Positions 7,808-15,309 of a stretch of 64,000 nt of DNA are shown piece by piece; the first letter of the stretch is position 1; every line of letters begins with the position of its first letter. The notes under the pieces were generated by a model. It searched no databases. It was not told the DNA's origin and was given only the letters and a program-made list of their open reading frames with translations. Position numbers and translations under genes: made by a program. This stretch comes from Clostridia bacterium (GTDB taxonomy: Bacteria > Bacillota_A > Clostridia > Oscillospirales > CAG-272). The DNA lies in assembly GCA_017501345.1 (NCBI GenBank), contig JAFVXC010000025.1, forward strand, positions 1 through 64,000, given 5' to 3'.

Positions 7808-8000
7808 GCAGGGGCGTTGCCCCTGCACCCCACTTGAAAACTTTTTAAAAAAAGTTTTCAAGACTTTCAAAAACTTTTATAAATGGATGAAAGATAAACT
7901 CCTTCCGCAATTTTCCCCAAAAGCATTCCTTTTTTAAGGTTTTGGGGAGAGGGGGGCGCGGGGGGAGAAGCCCTTTTTCCAAAAAGGGTTCTCCCCCCGC
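7808..8000. repeat. Intergenic hairpin cluster I
   Basis: Three strong inverted repeats lie in tandem. They are GCAGGGGC-GTT-GCCCCTGC at 7808-7826, a ~14-bp CTTGAAAACTTTTT stem at 7833-7862, and a ~19-bp GC-rich stem at 7958-8000 ending in TTCTCCCCCCGC. A spacer ACTTTCAAAAACTTTT follows the second. The same succession (short GC hairpin, CTT-A-AAACTTTTT hairpin, further hairpins) recurs at 63210-63381 and loosely at 51781-51994. The last stem sits 29 bases before the ABC-F start codon and could affect its expression. Confidence 0.65.
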
Positions 8001-8029
8001 AAAAACAATTCACACCATAAGGAGTAGGA

Positions 8030-9631
8030 ATGATTACAGTATCGAATTTGAGTTTCCAATACGACAGCCACGTTCTTTTCAAGAACGTTGATCTGAAGTT
8101 CACCCCCGGCAACTGCTACGGCATCATCGGCGCAAACGGCGCAGGCAAGACCACCTTCTTCAAGCTTCTGGCAGGAGAGCTTGAACCGACGAAGGGCGAT
8201 ATCTCGATCCCCGAAAATCTTCGTATGTCGGTTCTGAAGCAGGACCACTTTGCATTCGACGAATACACCGTCCTCGACACGGTGATTATGGGCAACGAAA
8301 AGCTTTACGCCATTATGAAGGAGAAGGACGCGATCTACGAGAAGGAGGATTTCTCGGACGAGGATGGCGTACGTGCCTCCGAGCTTGAGGCAGAATTTGC
8401 CGAAATGGGCGGTTGGGAAGCCGAAACCGACGCCTCCCGTCTGATCCAAGGACTCGGGCTCTCGATCGATACGCTTTATTCGCAGATGAGCGAGCTCAAG
8501 GAGAGCGAAAAGGTCAAGGTCCTGCTCTCACAGGCACTTTTCGGCAATCCCGCCGTCATTCTGCTCGACGAGCCGACGAACGGCCTTGACATCAATGCGG
8601 TCATGTGGCTTGAGGACTTCCTTTCCGATTACTTCGGCACCGTTCTTGTCATCTCGCACGACCGTCATTTCCTCAACGACGTCTGCACAAACATCGTTGA
8701 TATCGACTTCAATGCGATCAAGATGTACGTTGGCAACTACGAATTCTGGTACGAATCGAGCCAGCTCGTTCAGCGAATGATGAAGCAGCAGAACAAGAAG
8801 AACGAGGAAAAGATCAAGGAGCTTCAGGAATTCATCTCCCGCTTCTCCGCAAACAAATCGAAATCCCGCCAGGCAACCTCACGCCGCAAGCTTCTTGACA
8901 AGCTCACGGTCGAGGAGATCCCTGCGTCGAGCCGCCGCTATCCCTTCATCGGCTTTGATATGGATCGCGCGCCCGGCAAGGATATCCTCTTCGTTCGTAA
9001 CATCTCAAAGTCGCAGGGCGGCGTTCCCCTCATCAAGGATCTCTCCTTCACGGTTAACAAGGAGGAAAAGATCGCGTTCGTCGGCAACGAGCCTGCGATC
9101 ACCACACTCTTCCGCATCCTGATGGAGGAGGATACACCCGATGCAGGCGACTTCAAATGGGGCATCAGCATCACGAAATCCTACTTCCCTCACGACAACA
9201 GCGAATACTTCAACGGCCACAAGGAGTCGATCCTCGACTGGCTCCGTCCGTACTCGAAGGATCAGACCGAAAGCTACCTGCGCGGCTTCCTTGGACGTAT
9301 GCTCTTCTCGGGCGACGCGGTCTACAAGCCCGTCGACGTCCTCTCGGGTGGTGAGAAGGTGCGCTGTATGTTCTCCCGTATGATGCTGTTCGGCTCGAAT
9401 ATGCTGATCGTCGATCAGCCGACCGACCACCTCGACCTTGAATCGATCTCGGCAGTCAACCACGGTCTTTCGAATTTCAAGGGCAACATTCTCTTCTCCT
9501 CGCACGACTATGAGCTCGTGAATACGGTTGCAAATCGCATCATCGAGATCCTTCCCGGGGGCGAATGGAGAGACTTCCTCGGCACATACGACGAATACGT
9601 CGAGCGCAAAAAGGCAGAGGCAGAGTCCTGA
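8030..9631 (+). CDS. ABC-F family ATPase with one degenerate ATP site
   Basis: The 533-residue soluble protein has two ABC domains and no membrane segments, as in ABC-F ribosome-associated ATPases (YbiT/YkpA-like). Domain 1 has an intact Walker A (GANGAGKTT, residues 34-42) and Walker B (VILLDEPTNGLD). Its signature reads MSELKESEK (about 153-161) instead of LSGGE. Domain 2 has Walker A reading GNEPAITT (about 351-358), with no Gly-Lys, while its signature LSGGEKVRC (about 438) is intact and Walker B reads VDQPTDHLD. The charged linker (MMKQQNKKNEEKIKELQEF) between domains matches ABC-F. AAGGAG precedes the ATG, and a large hairpin precedes that. Confidence 0.9.
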   Translation: MITVSNLSFQYDSHVLFKNVDLKFTPGNCYGIIGANGAGKTTFFKLLAGELEPTKGDISIPENLRMSVLKQDHFAFDEYTVLDTVIMGNEKLYAIMKEKDAIYEKEDFSDEDGVRASELEAEFAEMGGWEAETDASRLIQGLGLSIDTLYSQMSELKESEKVKVLLSQALFGNPAVILLDEPTNGLDINAVMWLEDFLSDYFGTVLVISHDRHFLNDVCTNIVDIDFNAIKMYVGNYEFWYESSQLVQRMMKQQNKKNEEKIKELQEFISRFSANKSKSRQATSRRKLLDKLTVEEIPASSRRYPFIGFDMDRAPGKDILFVRNISKSQGGVPLIKDLSFTVNKEEKIAFVGNEPAITTLFRILMEEDTPDAGDFKWGISITKSYFPHDNSEYFNGHKESILDWLRPYSKDQTESYLRGFLGRMLFSGDAVYKPVDVLSGGEKVRCMFSRMMLFGSNMLIVDQPTDHLDLESISAVNHGLSNFKGNILFSSHDYELVNTVANRIIEILPGGEWRDFLGTYDEYVERKKAEAES

Positions 9632-9638
9632 CACAAAA

Positions 9639-9669
9639 GGGGCTGTCTCACTAAGGTGAGACGAGCCCC
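9639..9669. terminator. Terminator-like palindrome, GTGAGAC-GAGCCC family (copy A)
   Basis: GGGGCT-GTCTCAC, loop TAAG, then GTGAGAC-GAGCCCC, with one bulged G. It starts 8 bases after the ABC-F stop. Close relatives are at 20705-20740 and 39977-40012. Confidence 0.75.
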
Positions 9670-9681
9670 CGAAATAGAACT

Positions 9682-9704
9682 CGACGAATGAGATTCGTCG
9701 TTTT
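9682..9704 (+). terminator. Second hairpin with T-run after the ABC-F gene
   Basis: A perfect 8-bp stem CGACGAAT-GAG-ATTCGTCG is followed by TTTT. It lies between the palindromes at 9639 and 9793 in a convergent interval. Confidence 0.7.
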
Positions 9705-9792
9705 GACACGAAACCAATATAAAATTTACTCGAAAACTGCGTCAAAAACGTTCGAGTTTCCGAAAATGCCGGGTTCCCGTCCGCCATTTTCG

Positions 9793-9821
9793 AACGGGCT
9801 GTCTTAATGAGACAGCCCGTT
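9793..9821. terminator. Bidirectional terminator, variant of the GGGCTGTCT family
   Basis: AACGGGCTGTC, loop TTAATGA, GACAGCCCGTT, then TTTATTTT on the plus strand. It lies 6 bases beyond the stop of the minus-strand LRR gene, so it serves both convergent units. Confidence 0.8.
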
Positions 9822-9826
9822 TTATT

Positions 9827-10681
9827 TTAAGTCTCGGGAAGAACAACGATCCCATCCGAGCACACGACCTGCGTGACTCCGGAATCGGCTCTCCAGTTTG
9901 GCTCAAGCAGAACCATCTTAAAATCCGACTTTTTCCCGCCATAGGTCAATATCGTAAGCTTTCCGCAGCCCTTGAGTGCGTTTTCGGCAATATTGGAAAC
10001 GTTCTTCGGAACCGTCAGGCTCACGAGTGCCCTGCAATCCTCAAAGGTATTCGGAGCAATCCGCGAGACGCGATCGGTAATCGTCACATTACGGATCGAC
10101 CAGCAGGAACGGAAGGCTGCCACGCCGATCGTCTTGAGATTTTTGCCAAGCATCAGCTTTGTTACGTTATAGCACCCTGCAAATGCCTCCTCACCAACCT
10201 CGGTCACGCCGTCGGGAAGAACGATCTCGGTGAGCCCTCCGCAGGAGGAAAACGCCTTTGCACCGATCGTTTTCAATGTAGACGGAAGCTTCAGCTCGGG
10301 AAGCTTAGAGCACGCATAAAACGCGGCGTATCCGATCGTCGTCAATCCCTCGGGAAGTGTGACCGTAGCAAGCTTCTTGCAATTCTTAAACGCCCACGGA
10401 CCAATAGTCCTGATCCCCTCGGGCAAAACGACCGACTTGATTGACGAGTCGTAAAAAGCAGATGCGGCAATCCCGGTCACGGGAAGCTCCTCGTAGCTGC
10501 TCGGGATCACGATGTGCTTTTTCTTACACGATCCGAGCCCGCTGACTGAATAAGAGACACCGTCGGCATTCAGTTCAAATTCGAGTCCCTCGCTCGGCTT
10601 ATTACTTCCGCAGGCCGTAAAGAAGGAGGCCGTCACAAGGAGAAGTGCGAAAAGACAAAGCCACGACGTGAGTTTTTTCAT
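9827..10681 (-). CDS. BspA-type leucine-rich-repeat lipoprotein
   Basis: The 284-residue protein has a lipoprotein signal peptide ending at FFTAC (Cys24). Nine or so LRR_5/BspA repeats of about 23 residues follow, of the form IVIP..Y..LPVTGIAASAF and VTLPEGLTTIGYAAFYAC. These repeats fold as a surface-exposed solenoid and in gut Firmicutes are adhesin or scaffold modules. The last 35 residues leave the repeat pattern. ATG 10681 is preferred over an upstream TTG because it starts the signal peptide and follows AAAGGA. No enzymatic motif is visible. Confidence 0.9.
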   Translation of the reverse strand: MKKLTSWLCLFALLLVTASFFTACGSNKPSEGLEFELNADGVSYSVSGLGSCKKKHIVIPSSYEELPVTGIAASAFYDSSIKSVVLPEGIRTIGPWAFKNCKKLATVTLPEGLTTIGYAAFYACSKLPELKLPSTLKTIGAKAFSSCGGLTEIVLPDGVTEVGEEAFAGCYNVTKLMLGKNLKTIGVAAFRSCWSIRNVTITDRVSRIAPNTFEDCRALVSLTVPKNVSNIAENALKGCGKLTILTYGGKKSDFKMVLLEPNWRADSGVTQVVCSDGIVVLPET

Positions 10682-10820
10682 CTCCGTTTTCCTTTCGGTC
10701 AATTGATACCTTCATTGTAGTGGATTCCCACGCAAAATGTGTAAACAAAGCGTGAATTTTCGCGATTTCAGATCGCGCGCGCTCTGACAATATCCTTGAA
10801 AATCCGCCTCAAACGAAAAA

Positions 10821-10851
10821 CCGAAGGGTGCTCTGTGGCAAAGCCCTTCGG
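10821..10851 (-). terminator. Terminator of the MgsA-like gene
   Basis: Stem CCGAAGGG/CCCTTCGG with a 15-base loop. On the minus strand it is followed immediately by TTTTTCG. It lies 16 bases beyond the stop at 10868. Confidence 0.85.
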
Positions 10852-10867
10852 CCAACGTCATCCTCTC

Positions 10868-11308
10868 TCACTCAGCACCGTCCGACGCCCTTGCACGATT
10901 GTAATCCGATCGAGGATTCACGAAGGTTCTCCAATCAAGGTCTCCGCGATCGAGGGCGCAGACGAGCGCCTCTGCTGTTGCTATATTGGTGGCTACGGGG
11001 ATATTGTACATATCACACATACGGAGCAGCTCCATATCCGATTCCTTCAAAAGCGACTCGGCGCGCGTATCGCGGAAATAAAGCAGGAGGTCAATCTCAT
11101 TATAAGAGATCCTTGACACGATCTGCTCCTCACCGCCCTGATCGCCCGTCATCAGACGTTCGATATCGAGCCCCGTGGCTTCGGAAATATATTTTGCCGT
11201 AATGCTGGTCGCACACAGGCGATGCTTGCTGAGAATCCCACAGTATGCGATACAGAACTGCGTCATCAGCTCTTTTTTCATATCGTGGGCAATAATCGCG
11301 ATCTCCAT
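10868..11308 (-). CDS. Methylglyoxal synthase-like protein with altered active site
   Basis: The 146-residue protein aligns along its whole length with MgsA, which turns dihydroxyacetone phosphate into methylglyoxal: IAIIAHDMKKELM at the start, EATGLDIERL, then IPVATNIATAEALV near the end. Key positions differ from the enzyme. The GTTG phosphate loop reads SITA (35-38) and the catalytic Asp of GGDQQ is Glu60 (GGEEQ). The HEPD segment reads LKES, replacing the conserved His (Leu87) and the following Asp (Ser90, with Asp91 adjacent). It may be inactive, altered in substrate, or regulatory. It has its own promoter and terminator, so it is a single-gene unit. Confidence 0.8.
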   Translation of the reverse strand: MEIAIIAHDMKKELMTQFCIAYCGILSKHRLCATSITAKYISEATGLDIERLMTGDQGGEEQIVSRISYNEIDLLLYFRDTRAESLLKESDMELLRMCDMYNIPVATNIATAEALVCALDRGDLDWRTFVNPRSDYNRARASDGAE

Positions 11309-11383
11309 CGATCGATGTCCTCCTTACTGTCGTTTATCGTATTCGCGGCGAGTTCTCACCACGCCGTTGTACTCGTTTATACC

Positions 11384-11413
11384 ATTATACCATACATCTC
11401 TGCCTTTTGTCAA
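11384..11413 (-). promoter_or_regulatory. Sigma-A promoter of the MgsA-like gene
   Basis: TTGACA (11408-11413), 18 bases, TATAAT (11384-11389) on the minus strand, about 75 bases before the start codon. Confidence 0.8.
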
Positions 11414-11511
11414 GTGCTATTTGCGGCTTTTGACAAAATTCAATCAAATTTATCGATGGATTTTAGGCAAAATGTACGGATTCCGAGTTTTTGAAACGAG
11501 TAGTCCTCGAA

Positions 11512-13305
11512 TTACTGCCGGATCGGCTCAAAATCCGATGCGCCGTGCTTGCAAAGCGGGCAAATAAAATCCTCGGGAAGCGGCTCACCCTCATAGACAT
11601 AGCCGCAGATCTTGCAGACGTAGCCCTTTTTCCCTTCGGTCTCGGGCTTCGGCTTTACGTTACTCTGATAGTACGCGTACGTCATCGTCTCCGCGTTACT
11701 GATCACACGGCTTTCGGTGACCGAGCAGATGAACATCCCGTGAGTATCCAGATCAATATACTGCTCGACCTTCAAAGACATAAAGGCGTTGATATGACGG
11801 GGCAGGAATACGAGCCCGTTATCCGATCGAAGTGGTTCACAGTTTTCAAACTTGTTGACATTTCTGCCGCTTTGGAATCCAAACGTCTCAAACACTTGGA
11901 AGGGGGCGTCGACGGTCAAACAGTTTACATTCATCCTTCCGCTCTGCTTTATCACGTGGTGGGAATAATTCGCCTTGTTGATCGTGACGGCGATCCTGTT
12001 CGGAGTGCTCGTCACCTGTGTCACGGTATTGACGATCAGACCGTTATCCTTCTTTCCGTCGTGGCAGGTAACCACATAGAGGCCGTAGCCAATGTGGAAG
12101 AGGGCAGAAAGGTCGTTCTTATTAGCAGTTGCGTCCTGCTGTGCAAGATATTCGCGGCAAAGCTCCTCCGCAAGCAGTGAAAGCTGCTCGGTGCTCGTCT
12201 CATTCAGTGCGGAAAGGATCCTCACGTTATTTTCGGCGTAGGTGATACCCTTGGATTTCTCGAGCATCTCCTTCATAACCTTGGCGGCGAGCGGTGCCCA
12301 GCTTCCGTTTTCGATGAAGGCAACCGTTCGGTTCGAAAATCCGCGTTCCGTGAGGTGATCGATGAATTCGCGCATATAGGGGAAGATGCCTGCATTATAG
12401 GTGGTGGTCGCCAGAACGAGCTTACTGTAACGGAAGGCATCCGCCACCGCCTGCGCAGTATCACAGCGCGCGAGATCGTGTACCACGACCTTGGGGCAGC
12501 CGTTTGCCTTGAGCTTTTCCGCAAGAAGCAGAACAGCCTTCTTCGTGTTTCCGTAGACCGAGGTATAAGCGATCACGATGCCCTCCTCCTCGACCTGATA
12601 GCTCGACCAGACGTTGTAGAGTCCGAGATAGTAGCCAAGATTTTCAGAAAGCACGGGACCGTGCAGGGGGCAGATCGTTCGGATGTCGAGCGTTGCCGCC
12701 TTTTTGAGCAGGCTCTGCACCTGCGCACCGTACTTGCCGACGATACCGATATAATAACGTCTTGCCTCGTCCGCCCATCCCTCGTCGGCATCAAGCGCGC
12801 CGAATTTGCCGAAGCCGTCTGCCGAAAAGAGGACCTTGTCGGTACTGTCATAGGTCACGATGACCTCGGGCCAATGCACCATCGGAGCGGTGACAAAGGT
12901 AAGCTGATGCTTGCCGAGCGAGAGCGTATCGCCCTCTCCGACGACGACCTGCCTATCCTCGAACGCACTGCCGAAAAAGTTTTTCATCATCGCAAACGCC
13001 TTCGCGGAAGCAACGATCCTTGCGTCCGGATAGCTTTTCACGAAGTTTTCGATATTTGCGGAATGATCGGGCTCCATATGCTGAACCACGAGATAGTCGG
13101 GCCTTCTTCCATCAAGCACGTCGCGAATATTGTCAAGCCATTCGTGGGTAAATCTCCGATCAACAGTATCCATTACCGCGATCTTCTCGTCGATAATGAC
13201 GTAAGAATTATACGCCATTCCGTTCGGGACCGTGTACTGTCCCTCAAATAGGTCGATCTCGCGATCGTTCACGCCAATATATTTGATATCGTTTGTAATA
13301 TACAT
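11512..13305 (-). CDS. Flavodiiron protein fused to flavin reductase and rubredoxin
   Basis: The 597-residue cytosolic protein reduces O2 (or NO) to water (or N2O) with a non-haem di-iron site. The order is metallo-beta-lactamase diiron domain (about 1-250), flavodoxin (about 255-390), flavin reductase-like domain (about 405-545) and rubredoxin (about 555-597). Iron ligands are visible as HMEPDH (His76, Glu78, Asp80, His81), PMVHWPE, FSADGFG and CPLHGP. The rubredoxin has YVCKICG and ICPLCK. The fusion lets one polypeptide accept electrons from reduced flavin or NAD(P)H and pass them to the di-iron centre. It fits an anaerobe's oxygen defence. AGGGAGG lies upstream of the ATG. Confidence 0.93.
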   Translation of the reverse strand: MYITNDIKYIGVNDREIDLFEGQYTVPNGMAYNSYVIIDEKIAVMDTVDRRFTHEWLDNIRDVLDGRRPDYLVVQHMEPDHSANIENFVKSYPDARIVASAKAFAMMKNFFGSAFEDRQVVVGEGDTLSLGKHQLTFVTAPMVHWPEVIVTYDSTDKVLFSADGFGKFGALDADEGWADEARRYYIGIVGKYGAQVQSLLKKAATLDIRTICPLHGPVLSENLGYYLGLYNVWSSYQVEEEGIVIAYTSVYGNTKKAVLLLAEKLKANGCPKVVVHDLARCDTAQAVADAFRYSKLVLATTTYNAGIFPYMREFIDHLTERGFSNRTVAFIENGSWAPLAAKVMKEMLEKSKGITYAENNVRILSALNETSTEQLSLLAEELCREYLAQQDATANKNDLSALFHIGYGLYVVTCHDGKKDNGLIVNTVTQVTSTPNRIAVTINKANYSHHVIKQSGRMNVNCLTVDAPFQVFETFGFQSGRNVNKFENCEPLRSDNGLVFLPRHINAFMSLKVEQYIDLDTHGMFICSVTESRVISNAETMTYAYYQSNVKPKPETEGKKGYVCKICGYVYEGEPLPEDFICPLCKHGASDFEPIRQ

Positions 13306-13402
13306 ACCGTTTCCTCCCTAAGGTCTAAAATTGGTTTAACTCAATACTTAACACACAAGACGGTTATTATTCCGTCACATCCCGGTGAAAGGCAAGAAAT
13401 CA

Positions 13403-13753
13403 TCAAAGATCCGGCTCCGCACAAAAATGTCCTTCAAGCGACGACGAAAGTGCCGATTCAAAATCCTCGGCCGCGCCCCAGTCAATACCGAGAATGCCTC
13501 CGCCAGCGCCTGCGGCAACGAAAAAGACCTCGCTCCTGTCCTTGCCTGCGGGACTGCAAAGCACCGTCATCGTCATACGGTTGCTGTTTCGCCACGAATA
13601 CTTTTCAAAAATGCCGATGATCGTTTCGCTTTTGTCCGAATTTCTCACAGTATGCGACGTGATCTCCTCTGACGAGAAGAAGCGCTCGGTCAGCCCGTTA
13701 TAAATTTTATCGTATGCCTCTCGCGGAGACAGGTTGACGTACCGAATTGCCAT
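13403..13753 (-). CDS. Small conserved protein (DUF6054-like)
   Basis: The 116-residue soluble protein is predicted alpha/beta: SPREAYDKIYNGLTERF, then MTVLCSPAGKDRSEVFFVAAGAGGG-type strands, and an acidic EDFESAL helix near the end. Size and the strand-glycine pattern resemble DUF6054, but I am not certain of the family. AAGGAG lies 8 bases before the ATG. It follows the DUF1385 gene by 48 bases and precedes the flavodiiron gene by 97, so it may be transcribed with either. Confidence 0.6.
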   Translation of the reverse strand: MAIRYVNLSPREAYDKIYNGLTERFFSSEEITSHTVRNSDKSETIIGIFEKYSWRNSNRMTMTVLCSPAGKDRSEVFFVAAGAGGGILGIDWGAAEDFESALSSSLEGHFCAEPDL

Positions 13754-13801
13754 AGTCGTTTCTCCTTCTCTTTTCTCTCCGTCTCGGATGCACCGCTGTG
13801 A

Positions 13802-15067
13802 TCACGCCTCGGATGCTTCCTCCGAGCCCTCTGCAGGCGGTTCTGCGGTGTCCTCTTCACGCGCTTGCTCGGCAGATGCCTCGGCGTCATCCTCGGCCGT
13901 CTCCGCCTTGATCTTTGCAAGCTCCGCATCAAGCTCTGCCTCGGGAATGACAGCAATAAATGCTTTGATTGCGCATTCGATCATATCGTCCTCAGGCTCG
14001 CGCACCGTGATATGCTGCAGCCACATTCCCGGCGCCGAAATGATGCGGGTAAACCAATTCTCGTGCCGTCCCGCAAACTTCAGCACCTCGTAGCCAAGAC
14101 CCATAATGATCGGCACGAGTGCAAGACGCACCGCGGTGCGAAGCCAATTGGCAAGCGGCGCACCCGTCGCGAGGATCGCGATCGGATCGATGAAAAAGCA
14201 GACGAAAATGCTGACGAGCATCATCAGAATGAGGAAGGAGGTGCCGCATCGCGGATGGAAGCGGCGCTCCTTACGAACGTTTTCGACGGTCAATGCGTGA
14301 CCGTGCTCGTAGCAGAAGATCGTCTTGTGCTCTGCACCGTGATACTCAAACGTACGGCGAATGTCCCGCATCAGCGATACGAGTGCCATATAGCCGACAA
14401 GCAGGATGACCTTGAAGAGACCCTCAAACACCGACTTCAAGAGAGATGCGAGCGCAGGGTTATCCTCAAAAAGCAGGACAGGGAACGCCCTCGTGAGAAG
14501 CCCAAACAGGGTCGTCGGGAGCCAGATGAAGAGCACGACCATCAAAAGCACTGCGATCACCACAGAGCCGATCATAATACCGACCGTTAGCGGCGAGGAG
14601 CCCGATTTTTTGTCAGACTTACCGTTTGCTTCTTCAGCAGGAGCATTTTCTGCGTTTGCCTCCGCAGCGGCCATTTCTGCGAGGATCTCCTCGACAGGTC
14701 TTCCGCTCCGCTTCGCTTCCTTCTCTGCCGCCTTCTTCGCCTTTTTTTCAGCCTTTTCTCGTTCGATCTCGGCCTCTGCCTCCTCAAGACCCGAAAGCTC
14801 TGCCGAGCGCATCAGGCACTTATAGCCGATCACCATCGAATCAATAAATCCCAAAACACCGCGCACGATCGGGATCTTCTTGAGGAGCGGATGCTTTGCG
14901 GCCTTATTTTCCCATTCCTCAAATACGATCTTTCCCTCTGTATCGCGCACTGCCATCGCGGTCTTTTTCGGACCGCGCATCATAATTCCTTCGATCAGAG
15001 CCTGTCCGCCGATCGAGGTCTTTCGCCTCAGCGCACAGCTCTCATCCCGTTTTTTATCCTTTGCCAT
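13802..15067 (-). CDS. DUF1385 (YqhQ family) membrane protein
   Basis: The 421-residue protein has the family opening SIGGQALIEGIMMRGPKK. Several membrane segments follow (VGIMIGSVVIAVLLMVVLF; LILMMLVSIFVCFF), with YHGAEHKTIFCYEHG containing a conserved His/Glu cluster typical of DUF1385. Function is unknown; a metal-dependent membrane enzyme has been proposed for the family. Between the first conserved block and the first membrane helices lies an added Lys/Glu/Ala-rich segment (about residues 85-145), and the C-terminus ends in an acidic Ala/Glu tail. Start 15067 is chosen because the family motif begins shortly after it and AAGG precedes it. Confidence 0.88.
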   Translation of the reverse strand: MAKDKKRDESCALRRKTSIGGQALIEGIMMRGPKKTAMAVRDTEGKIVFEEWENKAAKHPLLKKIPIVRGVLGFIDSMVIGYKCLMRSAELSGLEEAEAEIEREKAEKKAKKAAEKEAKRSGRPVEEILAEMAAAEANAENAPAEEANGKSDKKSGSSPLTVGIMIGSVVIAVLLMVVLFIWLPTTLFGLLTRAFPVLLFEDNPALASLLKSVFEGLFKVILLVGYMALVSLMRDIRRTFEYHGAEHKTIFCYEHGHALTVENVRKERRFHPRCGTSFLILMMLVSIFVCFFIDPIAILATGAPLANWLRTAVRLALVPIIMGLGYEVLKFAGRHENWFTRIISAPGMWLQHITVREPEDDMIECAIKAFIAVIPEAELDAELAKIKAETAEDDAEASAEQAREEDTAEPPAEGSEEASEA

Positions 15068-15227
15068 ACCTTGAACGCCTTTCTGTCTCCGCGCGCCGGA
15101 TCGGCACGCAGCATTTCGTCTATTCATAATTATTATATAAAAAATATGTGAACCCTATATGAATTATGGCACATTATTTTACGAAAAATCAATGATGCAT
15201 CAAGATTTTTTCTCTTCTCGCCCCGCC

Positions 15228-15256
15228 TTGACAGATGCACGCTTTTGTGCTATACT
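15228..15256 (+). promoter_or_regulatory. Sigma-A promoter of the large membrane protein gene
   Basis: TTGACA, 17 bases ending in TGC, TATACT (extended -10). It lies 54 bases before the ATG at 15310, with AAAGGAG as ribosome site. Confidence 0.8.
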
Positions 15257-15309
15257 ACTCTATATAAATATATGTTAATATATTACAGGAATCAAAGGAG
15301 ATCTCCGCA

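Noticed and set aside
9682..9792. Insertion element between two GGGCTGTCT palindromes
   Set aside because: The interval is only about 120 bases, has no coding capacity and no target duplication that I can see; tandem terminators explain it.
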